From Pseudorhodoplanes sp049324435 (GTDB lineage: Bacteria; Pseudomonadota; Alphaproteobacteria; Rhizobiales; Xanthobacteraceae), in assembly GCA_049324435.1 (NCBI GenBank), contig JBMOOQ010000025.1, forward strand, positions 4,860 to 68,859: a DNA stretch of 64,000 nucleotides. Reading direction: 5' to 3'. The notes beneath the pieces were generated by a model. It ran no database searches and was not told the origin of the DNA. It saw only the letters and a program-made list of their open reading frames with translations. A program made the translations under genes and the position numbers. This document shows positions 16,068 to 25,113 of this stretch, piece after piece; position 1 is the first letter of the stretch, and the number at the start of each line of letters is the position of its first letter.

Positions 16068-16967
16068 ATGAACATGCCCCTTGCAAAGACTGACACCGCA
16101 TCGGCCGTGCCAGTGAACCGTCCAGCAGCAACCGTCCTGCCGCTGCAGATCAAACGCCCTCCGCTCGGAGAGCGAATGATCGCAAAAACCACGACATTCG
16201 CTGAGCATCTTCTGCCGCCGATCATCGTGCTCACGATCGCCCTGGTAGCGTGGGAGCTTCTGTGCAACAGGCCCGGCGCGACATTGCCGCCTCCAAGCCA
16301 GGTCCTGTCGGAAACCTGGGAGCTGATTGTCGATCCGTTCTACGACCGCGGCGGCATCGATAAGGGACTGTTCTGGCATCTGTCGGCCAGTCTCCAGCGC
16401 GTCGGCGTCGGCTACTCACTCGCTGCGCTGGCGGGTGTCGCGCTCGGCAGCCTTGTCGGCCAATCGACCTGGGCGATGCGCGGGCTCGATCCGATCTTCC
16501 AGGTGCTGAGGACTGTGCCGCCGCTGGCCTGGCTGCCGCTCTCGCTCGCGGCCTTCCGGCAGGGTCAGCCGGCCGCGATCTTCGTGATCTTCATCACCGC
16601 GATCTGGCCGATCATCATCAACACCGCGGTCGGCATACGGAACATCCCGCAGGATTTCCGTAACGTCGCTGCGGTGCTGCGGCTGAACCATCTCGAATTC
16701 TTCTGGAAGATCATGGTGCCGTCTGCAGCGCCCTACATCTTCACCGGACTGCGCATCGGCATCGGTCTGTCATGGCTCGCCATCGTGGCCGCGGAAATGC
16801 TGATCGGCGGCGTGGGGATCGGCTTCTTCATCTGGGATGCCTGGAATTCGTCACGCATCAGCGAGATCATTCTCGCCCTCCTCTATGTCGGCATCATCGG
16901 TTTCATCCTCGATCGCTGCGTCGCGCTGATCGCGACGCTGGTGACGCGCGGCACCGCCGCGAACTGA
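16068..16967 (+). CDS. nrtB: Nitrate ABC transporter permease NrtB
   Basis: 299 residues. A polar N-terminal stretch of about 45 residues precedes five to six hydrophobic helices. The BPD-transporter EAA-like loop DFRNVAAVLRLNHLEFFWKIMVPSAAPYIFTGLRIG (about 193-228) is the site that docks the ATPase. LSWLAIVAAEMLIGGVGIGFFIWDAWN matches NrtB proteins closely. It forms the inner-membrane channel for nitrate uptake with NrtD. Preceded by GAGAGACAGAC before the ATG and followed after 12 bases by nrtD. Confidence 0.92.
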   Translation: MNMPLAKTDTASAVPVNRPAATVLPLQIKRPPLGERMIAKTTTFAEHLLPPIIVLTIALVAWELLCNRPGATLPPPSQVLSETWELIVDPFYDRGGIDKGLFWHLSASLQRVGVGYSLAALAGVALGSLVGQSTWAMRGLDPIFQVLRTVPPLAWLPLSLAAFRQGQPAAIFVIFITAIWPIIINTAVGIRNIPQDFRNVAAVLRLNHLEFFWKIMVPSAAPYIFTGLRIGIGLSWLAIVAAEMLIGGVGIGFFIWDAWNSSRISEIILALLYVGIIGFILDRCVALIATLVTRGTAAN

Positions 16968-16979
16968 AAGATCCAGATC

Positions 16980-17774
16980 ATGAAGAGCTATCTGAAAATC
17001 GATCATGTCGGAAAGACCTTCAACAAGGGCACGCACGCGACCGAGGTTCTCTCGGACATCACGCTTGGCGTCGAGAAAGGAGAATATGTCTCGATCATCG
17101 GACATTCCGGCTGCGGCAAGTCCACACTGCTCAATATCGTCGCAGGACTGACGACGGCGACCATCGGCGGAGTCATCCTGGAAGAGCGTGAGGTCAACGA
17201 ACCCGGACCCGACCGGGCGGTCGTGTTCCAGAACCATTCGTTGCTGCCCTGGCTGAGCGTCTACGACAACGTCAGCCTCGCGGTGAACAAGGTGTTCTCC
17301 GGAACGAAATCGCGAACCGAGCGGCACGATTGGGTGATGCACAATCTGGAACTGGTGCAGATGACGCACGCCAAGGACAAGCGCCCCGGCGAAATCTCCG
17401 GCGGCATGAAGCAGCGCGTCGGCATCGCCCGGGCGCTGTCGATGGAGCCGAAAGTGCTTCTGCTCGACGAGCCGTTCGGCGCGCTCGACGCGTTGACCCG
17501 CGCCCATCTGCAGGACTCGGTGATGGCGATCCATCAGAAGCTCGGCAACACAGTGATGATGATCACGCATGACGTCGACGAGGCGGTGCTGCTCTCCGAC
17601 CGCATCGTGATGATGACCAACGGCCCGGCCGCGCGGATCGGCGAAATTCTTGACGTGCCCCTGCCACGCCCGCGCAAACGGCTCGAGCTCGCCGGCAACC
17701 AGATCTACCTGAAATGCCGTCAGCGCGTGCTCGAATTCCTCTACGAGCGCCATCGCTTCGTTGAGGCGGCGTAA
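16980..17774 (+). CDS. nrtD: Nitrate ABC transporter ATPase NrtD
   Basis: 264 residues, a single ABC ATPase. Walker A GHSGCGKSTLLNI (about 41-53), Q-loop in VVFQNHSLLPWLSV, signature ISGGMKQRVGIARAL and Walker B VLLLDEPFGALDALTR are all present. There is no C-terminal NrtA-like regulatory domain as found in cyanobacterial NrtC, so direct nitrate feedback on the ATPase is not expected. The SLLPWLSVYDNVSLAVNKVF segment is typical for the nitrate/taurine branch. Confidence 0.92.
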   Translation: MKSYLKIDHVGKTFNKGTHATEVLSDITLGVEKGEYVSIIGHSGCGKSTLLNIVAGLTTATIGGVILEEREVNEPGPDRAVVFQNHSLLPWLSVYDNVSLAVNKVFSGTKSRTERHDWVMHNLELVQMTHAKDKRPGEISGGMKQRVGIARALSMEPKVLLLDEPFGALDALTRAHLQDSVMAIHQKLGNTVMMITHDVDEAVLLSDRIVMMTNGPAARIGEILDVPLPRPRKRLELAGNQIYLKCRQRVLEFLYERHRFVEAA

Positions 17775-17779
17775 CTTCC

Positions 17780-19018
17780 ATGAGCGAACCCCTCGTCATC
17801 ATCGGCAATGGCATGGCAGCCGCCAAGCTCGTGGAGCGTCTTTCCGCGCGCGCGCTCGGCCGATACGCGATTGCGGTCATCGGCGAGGAGCCGGCGCTGG
17901 CCTATAACCGGGTGCTGCTGTCATCGGTACTGGCGAACGAGGTCGCCCAATCCGACATCGAGTTGAAATCGAAGCGCTGGTGGCGCGATCGCGGCGTCAC
18001 CGTGCTCTATGGCCACGCCGCGACCGCGATCGACCGCGACATCCGCCGTGTGAGACTCGCGAGCGGCGCGACCGTTCCTTATTCCAAACTGGTGTTTGCC
18101 ACCGGCTCGCGGCCCATCGTGTTGCCGATAGAAGGACGCGAACTGCCCGGTGTGATGACCTTCCGCGAGCTGCGTGACGTGGAGGTCTTGAAACGCGCGG
18201 GCAAGTGCAACGCGGTGGTGATTGGCGGTGGCCTGCTTGGACTCGAAGCGGCCTACGGCCTTGCCAAAGCCGGCGCGAAGGTCACCGTCGTTCACCTGAT
18301 GGACCGGCTGATGGAGCGTCAGCTCGATGCCGAAGCAGCGCAGATGCTGAAGACCGCGGTCGAAATGAAGGGCATCGACGTCCTCTTGAATGCCGAAACC
18401 GCGCGGTTCGTTGGCGCCAATAAGGTCGAGCGCGTCGAACTCAAGGACGGCCGCGCCATCCCCGCCGATATCGTCGTGATGGCGGCCGGCATCTCGCCCA
18501 ATGTGGCGCTCGCGCGAACGGCCGGCGTGTCGATCAATCGCGGCATTGTGGTCGATGACGGCATGCAGACCGATATTCCGGGCATCTACGCCATCGGCGA
18601 ATGCGCCGAGCATGACGGACGCTGTGTTGGACTTGTGGAACCGGCTTATGAGCAGGCGGCGGTGCTGGCGGACAGGCTCACTGGCAGTCCCGCAAATTAC
18701 AAGGGCAGCATCCCGGCAACCAATCTGAAAGTTACCGGCGTCAACGTGTTTTCGGCCGGCGATTTTCTTGGCGGCGACGGCACCGAGCAGGTTCTTTTCC
18801 GCGATCCGGGCTTGGGCCTCTACAAAAGGCTCGTCATAAGGAACGATCGCCTGGTCGGCGCGGTGCTGTTCGGCGATACCGCGGATGCACTCTGGTATCT
18901 CGACCTGATCCGAACCGGGCTGCCCATAGACGCGTTCCGCAACGAATTGGTCTTCGGGCGCGCGCTGGCCGAACGCAGAAGCAATGCGGACCGCACAACG
19001 TTGGACATGGCGGCTTGA
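17780..19018 (+). CDS. NirB N-terminal-domain-like FAD/NAD(P)H oxidoreductase of the nitrite reductase module
   Basis: 412 residues corresponding only to the N-terminal, FAD- and NAD(P)H-binding part of the large NADH-nitrite reductase NirB (about 840 residues). It starts EPLVIIGNGMAAAKLVERL (FAD Rossmann), has a second nucleotide fold AVVIGGGLLGLEAAYGLAKAGAKVTVVH (about 146-173), and DIPGIYAIGECAEHDG. The [2Fe-2S] and siroheme-binding parts of NirB are absent; the siroheme function is supplied by the next gene. It probably passes electrons from NAD(P)H to nitrite or nitrate reductase (inference). It lies 5 bases after nrtD and 1 base before the reductase gene. Confidence 0.85.
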   Translation: MSEPLVIIGNGMAAAKLVERLSARALGRYAIAVIGEEPALAYNRVLLSSVLANEVAQSDIELKSKRWWRDRGVTVLYGHAATAIDRDIRRVRLASGATVPYSKLVFATGSRPIVLPIEGRELPGVMTFRELRDVEVLKRAGKCNAVVIGGGLLGLEAAYGLAKAGAKVTVVHLMDRLMERQLDAEAAQMLKTAVEMKGIDVLLNAETARFVGANKVERVELKDGRAIPADIVVMAAGISPNVALARTAGVSINRGIVVDDGMQTDIPGIYAIGECAEHDGRCVGLVEPAYEQAAVLADRLTGSPANYKGSIPATNLKVTGVNVFSAGDFLGGDGTEQVLFRDPGLGLYKRLVIRNDRLVGAVLFGDTADALWYLDLIRTGLPIDAFRNELVFGRALAERRSNADRTTLDMAA

Positions 19019-19019
19019 T

Positions 19020-20777
19020 ATGTCCGGCGATTTCACTCCCGACCAGAAGCGCTATCTCGAAGGTTTCGTGTCCGGCCTCTCCGCCGCACGCGCTGCCAGG
19101 GTTGGCGGCGGCGGCAAAAGCGAGCCGACAGGCCCCGACGCGATTCACATCAAGGCGCAGGACCGCACCATCGCATCCGGCGGCAAGCTCGCCGATCAGG
19201 AAAAGTTCAAGCGCGAGCTGCATCCCTTCGACGCCTACGGCAAGCTGCGCGAGCAGGCTGCAAGGAACGAAGCTCCGAAACCCGCGGATAATTTCCGCTG
19301 GCGCTATTTCGGTCTGTTCTATGTCGCGCCGGCGCAGTCGTCCTATATGTGCCGGCTCCGCGTTCCGAACGGCATTCTCACGCACTGGCAATTTGCCGGT
19401 CTTGCCGATGTCGCGGAGAAATATGCTGGCCCCTATTCCCACGTGACCACGCGCGCCAATCTCCAGCTGCGCGAGATCGAACCGAAGAACGCCATCAATG
19501 TAGTCGAATCGATTCAGGATCTCGGCCTGTGCTCGCGCGGCTCCGGCGCTGACAATATCCGCAACGTGACCGGCACCCCGACAGCGGGCATCGACCCGCA
19601 GGAACTGCTGGACACGCGGCCCTATGCCCGGGAATGGCACTATCATATTCTCAACGACCGCTCGCTCTATGGCCTGCCGCGCAAGTTCAATGTTGCGTTC
19701 GACGGCGCCGGCCGCATTGCGGTGCTGGAGGACACCAACGACATCGGCTTTCAGGCTGTCGTCGTAAAGGACGGTTTCGGCGTCGAACCCGGCATCTGGT
19801 TCAAGCTCACGCTCGGCGGTATTACCGGTCACAAGGACTTTGCCCGCGATACCGGCGTCATCGTCAAACCCGCAGACGCGACTGCGGTCTCGGATGCCAT
19901 CGTCCGCGTCTTCATCGAGAACGGCAACCGCACCGACCGCAACAAGGCGCGGCTGAAATACGTGCTCGACGCCTGGGGCTTCGACAAGTTTCTTGCCGCG
20001 GTGGAAGAAAAGCTCGGACGCACGCTTGTGCGGGTTGCCGGCGATGCGCTCGAGCCGCGCCCGGCATTCGACCGGCTGGCGCATATTGGCGTGCATCCGC
20101 AGAAGCAGGACGGTCTGTTCTGGATCGGAATTGTCCTGCCGGTCGGCAAACTGGCGACGGCGCAGATGCGCGGCATCGCGAAGCTCGCGCGCGAGCATGG
20201 CGACGGCGATATCCGTCTCACCGTCTGGCAGAACCTGCTGATCTCCGGTGTCCCCGCCGACAGGATCGCTCATCTTGAAAGCGAGATCGCGTCACTTGGC
20301 CTATCGACACAAGCCACCTCGGTCCGCGCCGGTCTGGTCGCTTGCACCGGCGCGACCGGCTGCCGCTTCGCGGGCGCGCATACGAAAGAGAATGCCGAAG
20401 AGATCGCGCAATGGTGCGAGGCGCGGGTGTCGCTCGACACACCGGTCAATATCCACCTCACCGGCTGCCACTATTCCTGCGCACAGCATTATATCGGCGA
20501 TATCGGTCTGATCGGCGCGCGGGTCGCGATCAACGACGACGGCGACACTGTCGACGGCTATCACATCCATGTCGGCGGCGGATACGGGCCCGACGCCGCG
20601 ATCGGCCGCGAGATCTACCGCGACGTGAAGGCAGAGGCGGCACCGAAGGTCGTGGAGCGTATGCTGAAGGGCTATCTCGCGCATCGCGCATCGGCCGACG
20701 AAACCTTCATCGCATTCGCCAGGCGGCATGACATCGAAGCGCTCAAGGCGATGTTCGACGCGGAGGCAATCGAGTGA
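19020..20777 (+). CDS. Siroheme [4Fe-4S] nitrite/sulfite reductase hemoprotein, NirA type
   Basis: 585 residues from the ATG at 19020, directly after the preceding stop codon. The duplicated ferredoxin-like plus hemoprotein architecture is visible. Cluster ligands C442 and C448 (ACTGATGCRFAG) and C483 and C487 (GCHYSC) bridge the [4Fe-4S] cluster and siroheme. The presence of LQLREI and RANLQ near residues 147-160 fits the NirA/CysI superfamily. In this nitrate operon the expected reaction is six-electron reduction of nitrite to ammonium; sulfite reduction cannot be excluded from sequence alone. Overlaps the flavoprotein gene by four bases (GTGA-type junction), implying coupled synthesis. Confidence 0.88.
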   Translation: MSGDFTPDQKRYLEGFVSGLSAARAARVGGGGKSEPTGPDAIHIKAQDRTIASGGKLADQEKFKRELHPFDAYGKLREQAARNEAPKPADNFRWRYFGLFYVAPAQSSYMCRLRVPNGILTHWQFAGLADVAEKYAGPYSHVTTRANLQLREIEPKNAINVVESIQDLGLCSRGSGADNIRNVTGTPTAGIDPQELLDTRPYAREWHYHILNDRSLYGLPRKFNVAFDGAGRIAVLEDTNDIGFQAVVVKDGFGVEPGIWFKLTLGGITGHKDFARDTGVIVKPADATAVSDAIVRVFIENGNRTDRNKARLKYVLDAWGFDKFLAAVEEKLGRTLVRVAGDALEPRPAFDRLAHIGVHPQKQDGLFWIGIVLPVGKLATAQMRGIAKLAREHGDGDIRLTVWQNLLISGVPADRIAHLESEIASLGLSTQATSVRAGLVACTGATGCRFAGAHTKENAEEIAQWCEARVSLDTPVNIHLTGCHYSCAQHYIGDIGLIGARVAINDDGDTVDGYHIHVGGGYGPDAAIGREIYRDVKAEAAPKVVERMLKGYLAHRASADETFIAFARRHDIEALKAMFDAEAIE

Positions 20778-22381
20778 ACGCAGCGCATCCCCCGATCCCC
20801 AGCCTTATTCCCGAAACCGCGCCGTTCTCGCCGGAGCAGCGCGCATGGCTGAACGGCTTTTTCGCGGGCCTCGTTTCGCTCGATGGCGCCGGCATCACCG
20901 CGCTCTCGCCCGAGCAGAATGCGGCGCTGATGCCGGGAGGCGCAGGCGATGGCGACGACGGCGAAGCGCCGTGGCACGACCAGACCTTGCCGCTGGCCGA
21001 GCGCATGAAGCTCGCCGAGGGCCGCCCGTTACGGCGGCGCATGATGGCTGCGATGGCCCAGCAGGATTGCGGACAGTGCGGGTATAACTGCAACGACTAT
21101 GCCGACAAGATTTTCGACAGATCGGAAGAGCGGCTGAATCTGTGCGTGCCCGGCGGCAAGGAAACCGCCCGCATGCTGAAAACGCTCTACGAGGAAATGG
21201 CCAACACGCCAGCGGCGAAAGCACCGGCGGAGGCCAAGTCAGTCACGGCGCCGCAACCCGCAGGCGATGCCGGCCGCTCGCGCGACAACCCTGCGACTGC
21301 GACCTTTGTTGGACGTTACCGGCTCAATAAGCCGGGCTCCGAGAAGGAAACCTGGCATCTCGATTTCGATCTAAGCAGAGCAAAGCTCGACTATGTGGTC
21401 GGTGATGCGTTCGGCCTGTTCCCGAAAAACGATCCTGCTCTGGCTGACGCAATCATCCGGGAGCTGGGGGTTACGGCAGATTGCGAAGTCGGCGCCAAGA
21501 GCCTGCGCGATGTCCTGATCGATGAGGTCTCGCTATCACCCGCGCCCGACTCGTTGTTCCAGCTGTTCTCCTACATCACCGGCGGTGAGCGGCGGCAAAA
21601 GGCCAAGGCGTTGGCGTCCGGCGAAGACCCCGATGGCGACGCGGCGACGCTCGACGTGCTTGCCACGCTGGAGAAATTCGCAGGCGTCACCCCCGATCCG
21701 GAAGCCTTCATTGAAGCGCTCGAACCGTTGCAACCGCGTCTTTATTCCATATCGTCATCGCCCAAGGTTGAGCCCGGCCGGCTGTCGCTGACCGTCGATA
21801 CCGTGCGCTATCCGGTCGCCGGCCGGACGCGGCTCGGCGTCGCCTCCACATATCTTGCCGAACGCATCGCGCCGGGCGATCCCATTCACGTCTATGTGCA
21901 GAGGGCGCACGCCTTTGGCCTTCCGGCCGATCCATCGGTGCCGATCATCATGGTCGGGCCCGGAACCGGAATCGCGCCGTTCCGCGCCTTCCTGCACGAG
22001 CGCATGGCGACAAAGGCGCCTGGCCGCAACTGGCTGTTCTTCGGCCACCAGCGCCGCGACTGCGACTTCTTTTACGAAGATGAGCTGAACGGCATGAAAG
22101 CGAGCGGTGTGCTGACGCGGCTCTCCCTCGCATGGTCGCGCGACGGCGATCAGAAATTCTACGTCCAGGACCGGATGCGGGAAGTGGGACGAGACCTGTG
22201 GTCCTGGCTCGCCGATGGCGCCCATGTGTATGTCTGCGGCGATGCCAAGCGCATGGCGAAGGATGTGGAGCGCACGCTGGTCGATATCGTCGCACAATAC
22301 GGTGCGCGTTCGACCGACGAGGCGATTTCATTTGTGGCCGATCTCAAGAAGCACGGCCGCTATCAGCAGGACGTGTATTGA
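20774..22381 (+). CDS. NADPH-dependent flavoprotein with N-terminal [4Fe-4S] motif (CysJ-like reductase)
   Basis: 535 residues. Residues 99-124 carry four cysteines (C99, C102, C106, C124; DCGQCGYNC then LNLC) like the Fe-S domain of RnfB. The C-terminal 370 residues are a ferredoxin-NADP reductase/CysJ module: RLYSISSSP FAD motif near 312, VASTYLAERIAPGDP, and the NADP-binding VGPGTGIAPFRAF near 393. The FMN flavodoxin domain of CysJ is missing; the Fe-S domain may replace it as one-electron carrier. Immediate downstream position and overlap with the siroheme reductase suggest it is its electron donor (inference). Translation starts at GTG 20774. Confidence 0.85.
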   Translation: MNAAHPPIPSLIPETAPFSPEQRAWLNGFFAGLVSLDGAGITALSPEQNAALMPGGAGDGDDGEAPWHDQTLPLAERMKLAEGRPLRRRMMAAMAQQDCGQCGYNCNDYADKIFDRSEERLNLCVPGGKETARMLKTLYEEMANTPAAKAPAEAKSVTAPQPAGDAGRSRDNPATATFVGRYRLNKPGSEKETWHLDFDLSRAKLDYVVGDAFGLFPKNDPALADAIIRELGVTADCEVGAKSLRDVLIDEVSLSPAPDSLFQLFSYITGGERRQKAKALASGEDPDGDAATLDVLATLEKFAGVTPDPEAFIEALEPLQPRLYSISSSPKVEPGRLSLTVDTVRYPVAGRTRLGVASTYLAERIAPGDPIHVYVQRAHAFGLPADPSVPIIMVGPGTGIAPFRAFLHERMATKAPGRNWLFFGHQRRDCDFFYEDELNGMKASGVLTRLSLAWSRDGDQKFYVQDRMREVGRDLWSWLADGAHVYVCGDAKRMAKDVERTLVDIVAQYGARSTDEAISFVADLKKHGRYQQDVY

Positions 22382-22392
22382 GGGCCGGCAGA

Positions 22393-25113
22393 ATGAATGC
22401 CCCCTCCAACACCCCGCCGGTCGTCCGCACTACCTGCCCTTATTGCGGCGTCGGCTGCGGTATCCTCGCCTCGCCCGATGGTCGCGGCGGCGCGATGATA
22501 TCGGGCGATCCGGAACATCCGGCAAATTTCGGACGGCTCTGCTCGAAGGGCTCCGCACTCGGCGAGACGCTGGCGCTGGATACTCGTCTTTTGCATCCCA
22601 TGCTGCGCCGGCCGGACGGAACTTTCGGCCGCACGAATTGGGACACCGCGCTCAACAAGGTCGCCGACGGATTCCGCCGCATCATCGACAGCGACGGGCC
22701 GGACGCGATCGCCTTCTATCTCTCCGGTCAATTGCTGACCGAGGATTATTATGTCGCCAACAAGCTGATGAAAGGCTTCATCGGTACCGCGAATGTCGAC
22801 ACCAATTCACGGCTCTGCATGGCGTCGTCGGTTGCGGGCCACCGCCGCGCGTTTGGCTCCGATACAGTGCCAGGCAGCTATGCTGATCTCGATCAGGCCG
22901 ACCTTATCGTTCTGGTCGGCTCGAACGCGGCCTGGTGTCATCCGGTGCTGTTCCAGCGGATGGTGAAAAACAGGCGCGAACGCGGCGGAAAAATTGTTGT
23001 GATCGATCCGCGCCGCACTGCCACGGCAGAAGAAGCCGACCTATTTCTATCTGTCGCCCCCGGCATGGATTCGGTTCTGTTTGCGGGGCTTCTCACCTAT
23101 CTCGCCGATACCGACGCTGTCGATTTCGCCTATGTCGATGCGCACACATCCGGTTTCGAAGCGACGCTGGAGCGCTGCCGCGCGATTGCGCCGAATCTCG
23201 ATGCGGCCGCCGGGAAGACCGGCCTCGAACCATCAGATATCGCGCAATTCTTCGATCTGTTCCGCACCACCGAACGGGTCGTCACCTGTTATTCGCAAGG
23301 GGTAAACCAGTCGGCGCAGGGCACCGACAAAGTCAACGCCATCGTCAATTGCCATCTTGCGACCGGCCGCATTGGCAAACCAGGCACGGGGCCGTTCTCG
23401 CTCACCGGCCAGCCGAACGCCATGGGCGGACGCGAGGTCGGCGGGCTCGCCAACCAGCTTGCCGCGCATATGGGTTTTTCGCCGGACGAGATCGACCGCG
23501 TCGGCCGCTTCTGGCGCGCGCCAAACATGGCGCAGCGCGAAGGTCTCAAAGCGGTGCAGATGTTCGAGGCGGTCGCCCGGGGCGAAATCAAGGCGCTGTG
23601 GGTGATGGCAACCAATCCGGCGGTGTCGCTGCCCGATGTAAACGCGGTGCGCGCCGCATTGAGGAAACTCGACCTGTTCGTCGTGTCGGAGAATGTGCTG
23701 TCGAACGACACGGTCGCGAACGGCGCGCATATCCTGCTGCCCGCCGCGGCCTGGGGCGAGAAAAGCGGCACGGTCACGAATTCAGAGCGCCGCATCTCGC
23801 GGCAGCGCTCCTTCCTGCCGCTGCCGGGCGAGGCAAAGCCGGACTGGTGGATCGTCGCGCAGGTCGCACAGCGCATGGGCTTTGGCGATGCCTTCGCGTA
23901 TAGCAGCGCTGCGGACATATTCCGCGAACACGCTGCCCTCTCGGCCTTCGAGAATAACGGCACGCGCGATTTTGACATCGGCGCCTATGCCGATATTGGC
24001 GATGCCGCTTTCGATGCGCTCGCGCCGTTTCAGTGGCCGCAAGCCTCCGGACGCGTTGCCGGCGACGTCCGCTTCTTTGCGGCGGGTGGCTTTTTCACTC
24101 AAGACCGGAAGGGCCGCTTCGTCGCGCCGGAGCCGCCGGCGCTGCAGACCGGAACCGGCACAAATTTCACATTCATCCTCAACACCGGGCGAATCCGCGA
24201 TCAATGGCACACCATGACGCGCTCAGGGCTCAGTCCGCGCCTTGCCTCGCATCTGCCCGAGCCATTCGTCGAAATCCATCCCGACGACGCGGCACAGGCC
24301 GGCCTTGCCAAGGACGATTTTGCGCGCGTGGCCACCGCATACGGCGCCTGCATTTTGAAGGTCCGCGTGAGCGAGGATCAACAGCGCGGCTCGCTGTTCG
24401 TGCCGATCCACTGGAGCGATGCGAACGCATCGTCCGCCTGCATCGGCGCGCTGGTCAATCCGGCGACCGATCCGTTCTCCGGACAGCCGGAAGCAAAGGC
24501 AACGCCCGCCGTTATCGCGCGCGTCGATTATCGCTTTGCCGGCTTCCTCCTCAGCAAGCAACCTGTAACGCTGCCCGGCGGAACATGGTGGGCCAAGTCC
24601 GCTGCGGACGGCGGTGACGGCTTTCTGATCGCAAGCAATGACGGCCCGGACCGCTGGCGCGGATGGCTTCAAGCCTGTGCCGCGGCGGGATTGTCGTTGT
24701 CCGAATTTATCGATGAGCCGCGCGGCACCTATCGTGCGGCGGGCTTCGCTGACGGCCGCCTCGCCTTCTGCCTGTTCATCGGTCCGGCCTCGCAACGTCC
24801 GCAATGGGATGTTGCGAAAGCCCTTCTCGCCGCCGAAACGCTGGAAGAGCGTCAGCGCTGGATCCTTCTTTCGGGCCAGTCGGCGGAGGGCATGGCCGAT
24901 GCCGGCCCGATCGTCTGCGCCTGTTTCGGCGTCGGGCTCAACACCATCCGCGAGGCGCTGACCTCCGGCGCGGCGGCTGATGTCGCAGGCATCGGCAAGG
25001 CGCTGCGCGCCGGGACGAATTGCGGCTCATGTCTGCCCGAACTGAAGAAGATCGTAGCCCAGCAAGAGACACAAGATGGATCGAGCGCACGACAGCCCGC
25101 GTTCGCCGGTTGA
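22393..25113 (+). CDS. nasA: Assimilatory nitrate reductase catalytic subunit NasA
   Basis: 906 residues from the ATG at 22393; the longer open frame upstream lies inside the preceding gene. N-terminal [4Fe-4S] ligands C15, C18, C22 and C50 are followed by the molybdopterin oxidoreductase body, with the molybdenum ligand C142 in SRLCMASS. QPNAMGGREVGGLANQLAAHMGF and the molydopterin-dinucleotide-binding domain (GRIRDQWHTMTRSG, about 600) are typical of NasA. A C-terminal BFD-like [2Fe-2S] domain has C842, C844, C877 and C880. It reduces nitrate to nitrite in the cytoplasm. A 38-base overlap joins it to the siroheme synthase gene. Confidence 0.94.
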   Translation: MNAPSNTPPVVRTTCPYCGVGCGILASPDGRGGAMISGDPEHPANFGRLCSKGSALGETLALDTRLLHPMLRRPDGTFGRTNWDTALNKVADGFRRIIDSDGPDAIAFYLSGQLLTEDYYVANKLMKGFIGTANVDTNSRLCMASSVAGHRRAFGSDTVPGSYADLDQADLIVLVGSNAAWCHPVLFQRMVKNRRERGGKIVVIDPRRTATAEEADLFLSVAPGMDSVLFAGLLTYLADTDAVDFAYVDAHTSGFEATLERCRAIAPNLDAAAGKTGLEPSDIAQFFDLFRTTERVVTCYSQGVNQSAQGTDKVNAIVNCHLATGRIGKPGTGPFSLTGQPNAMGGREVGGLANQLAAHMGFSPDEIDRVGRFWRAPNMAQREGLKAVQMFEAVARGEIKALWVMATNPAVSLPDVNAVRAALRKLDLFVVSENVLSNDTVANGAHILLPAAAWGEKSGTVTNSERRISRQRSFLPLPGEAKPDWWIVAQVAQRMGFGDAFAYSSAADIFREHAALSAFENNGTRDFDIGAYADIGDAAFDALAPFQWPQASGRVAGDVRFFAAGGFFTQDRKGRFVAPEPPALQTGTGTNFTFILNTGRIRDQWHTMTRSGLSPRLASHLPEPFVEIHPDDAAQAGLAKDDFARVATAYGACILKVRVSEDQQRGSLFVPIHWSDANASSACIGALVNPATDPFSGQPEAKATPAVIARVDYRFAGFLLSKQPVTLPGGTWWAKSAADGGDGFLIASNDGPDRWRGWLQACAAAGLSLSEFIDEPRGTYRAAGFADGRLAFCLFIGPASQRPQWDVAKALLAAETLEERQRWILLSGQSAEGMADAGPIVCACFGVGLNTIREALTSGAAADVAGIGKALRAGTNCGSCLPELKKIVAQQETQDGSSARQPAFAG

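Noticed and set aside
14683..16131. 482-residue minus-strand frame opposite nrtA
   Set aside because: Antisense shadow; nrtA is unmistakable on the plus strand.
18834..20273. 479-residue minus-strand frame opposite the siroheme reductase
   Set aside because: Shadow of the coding strand, no family pattern.
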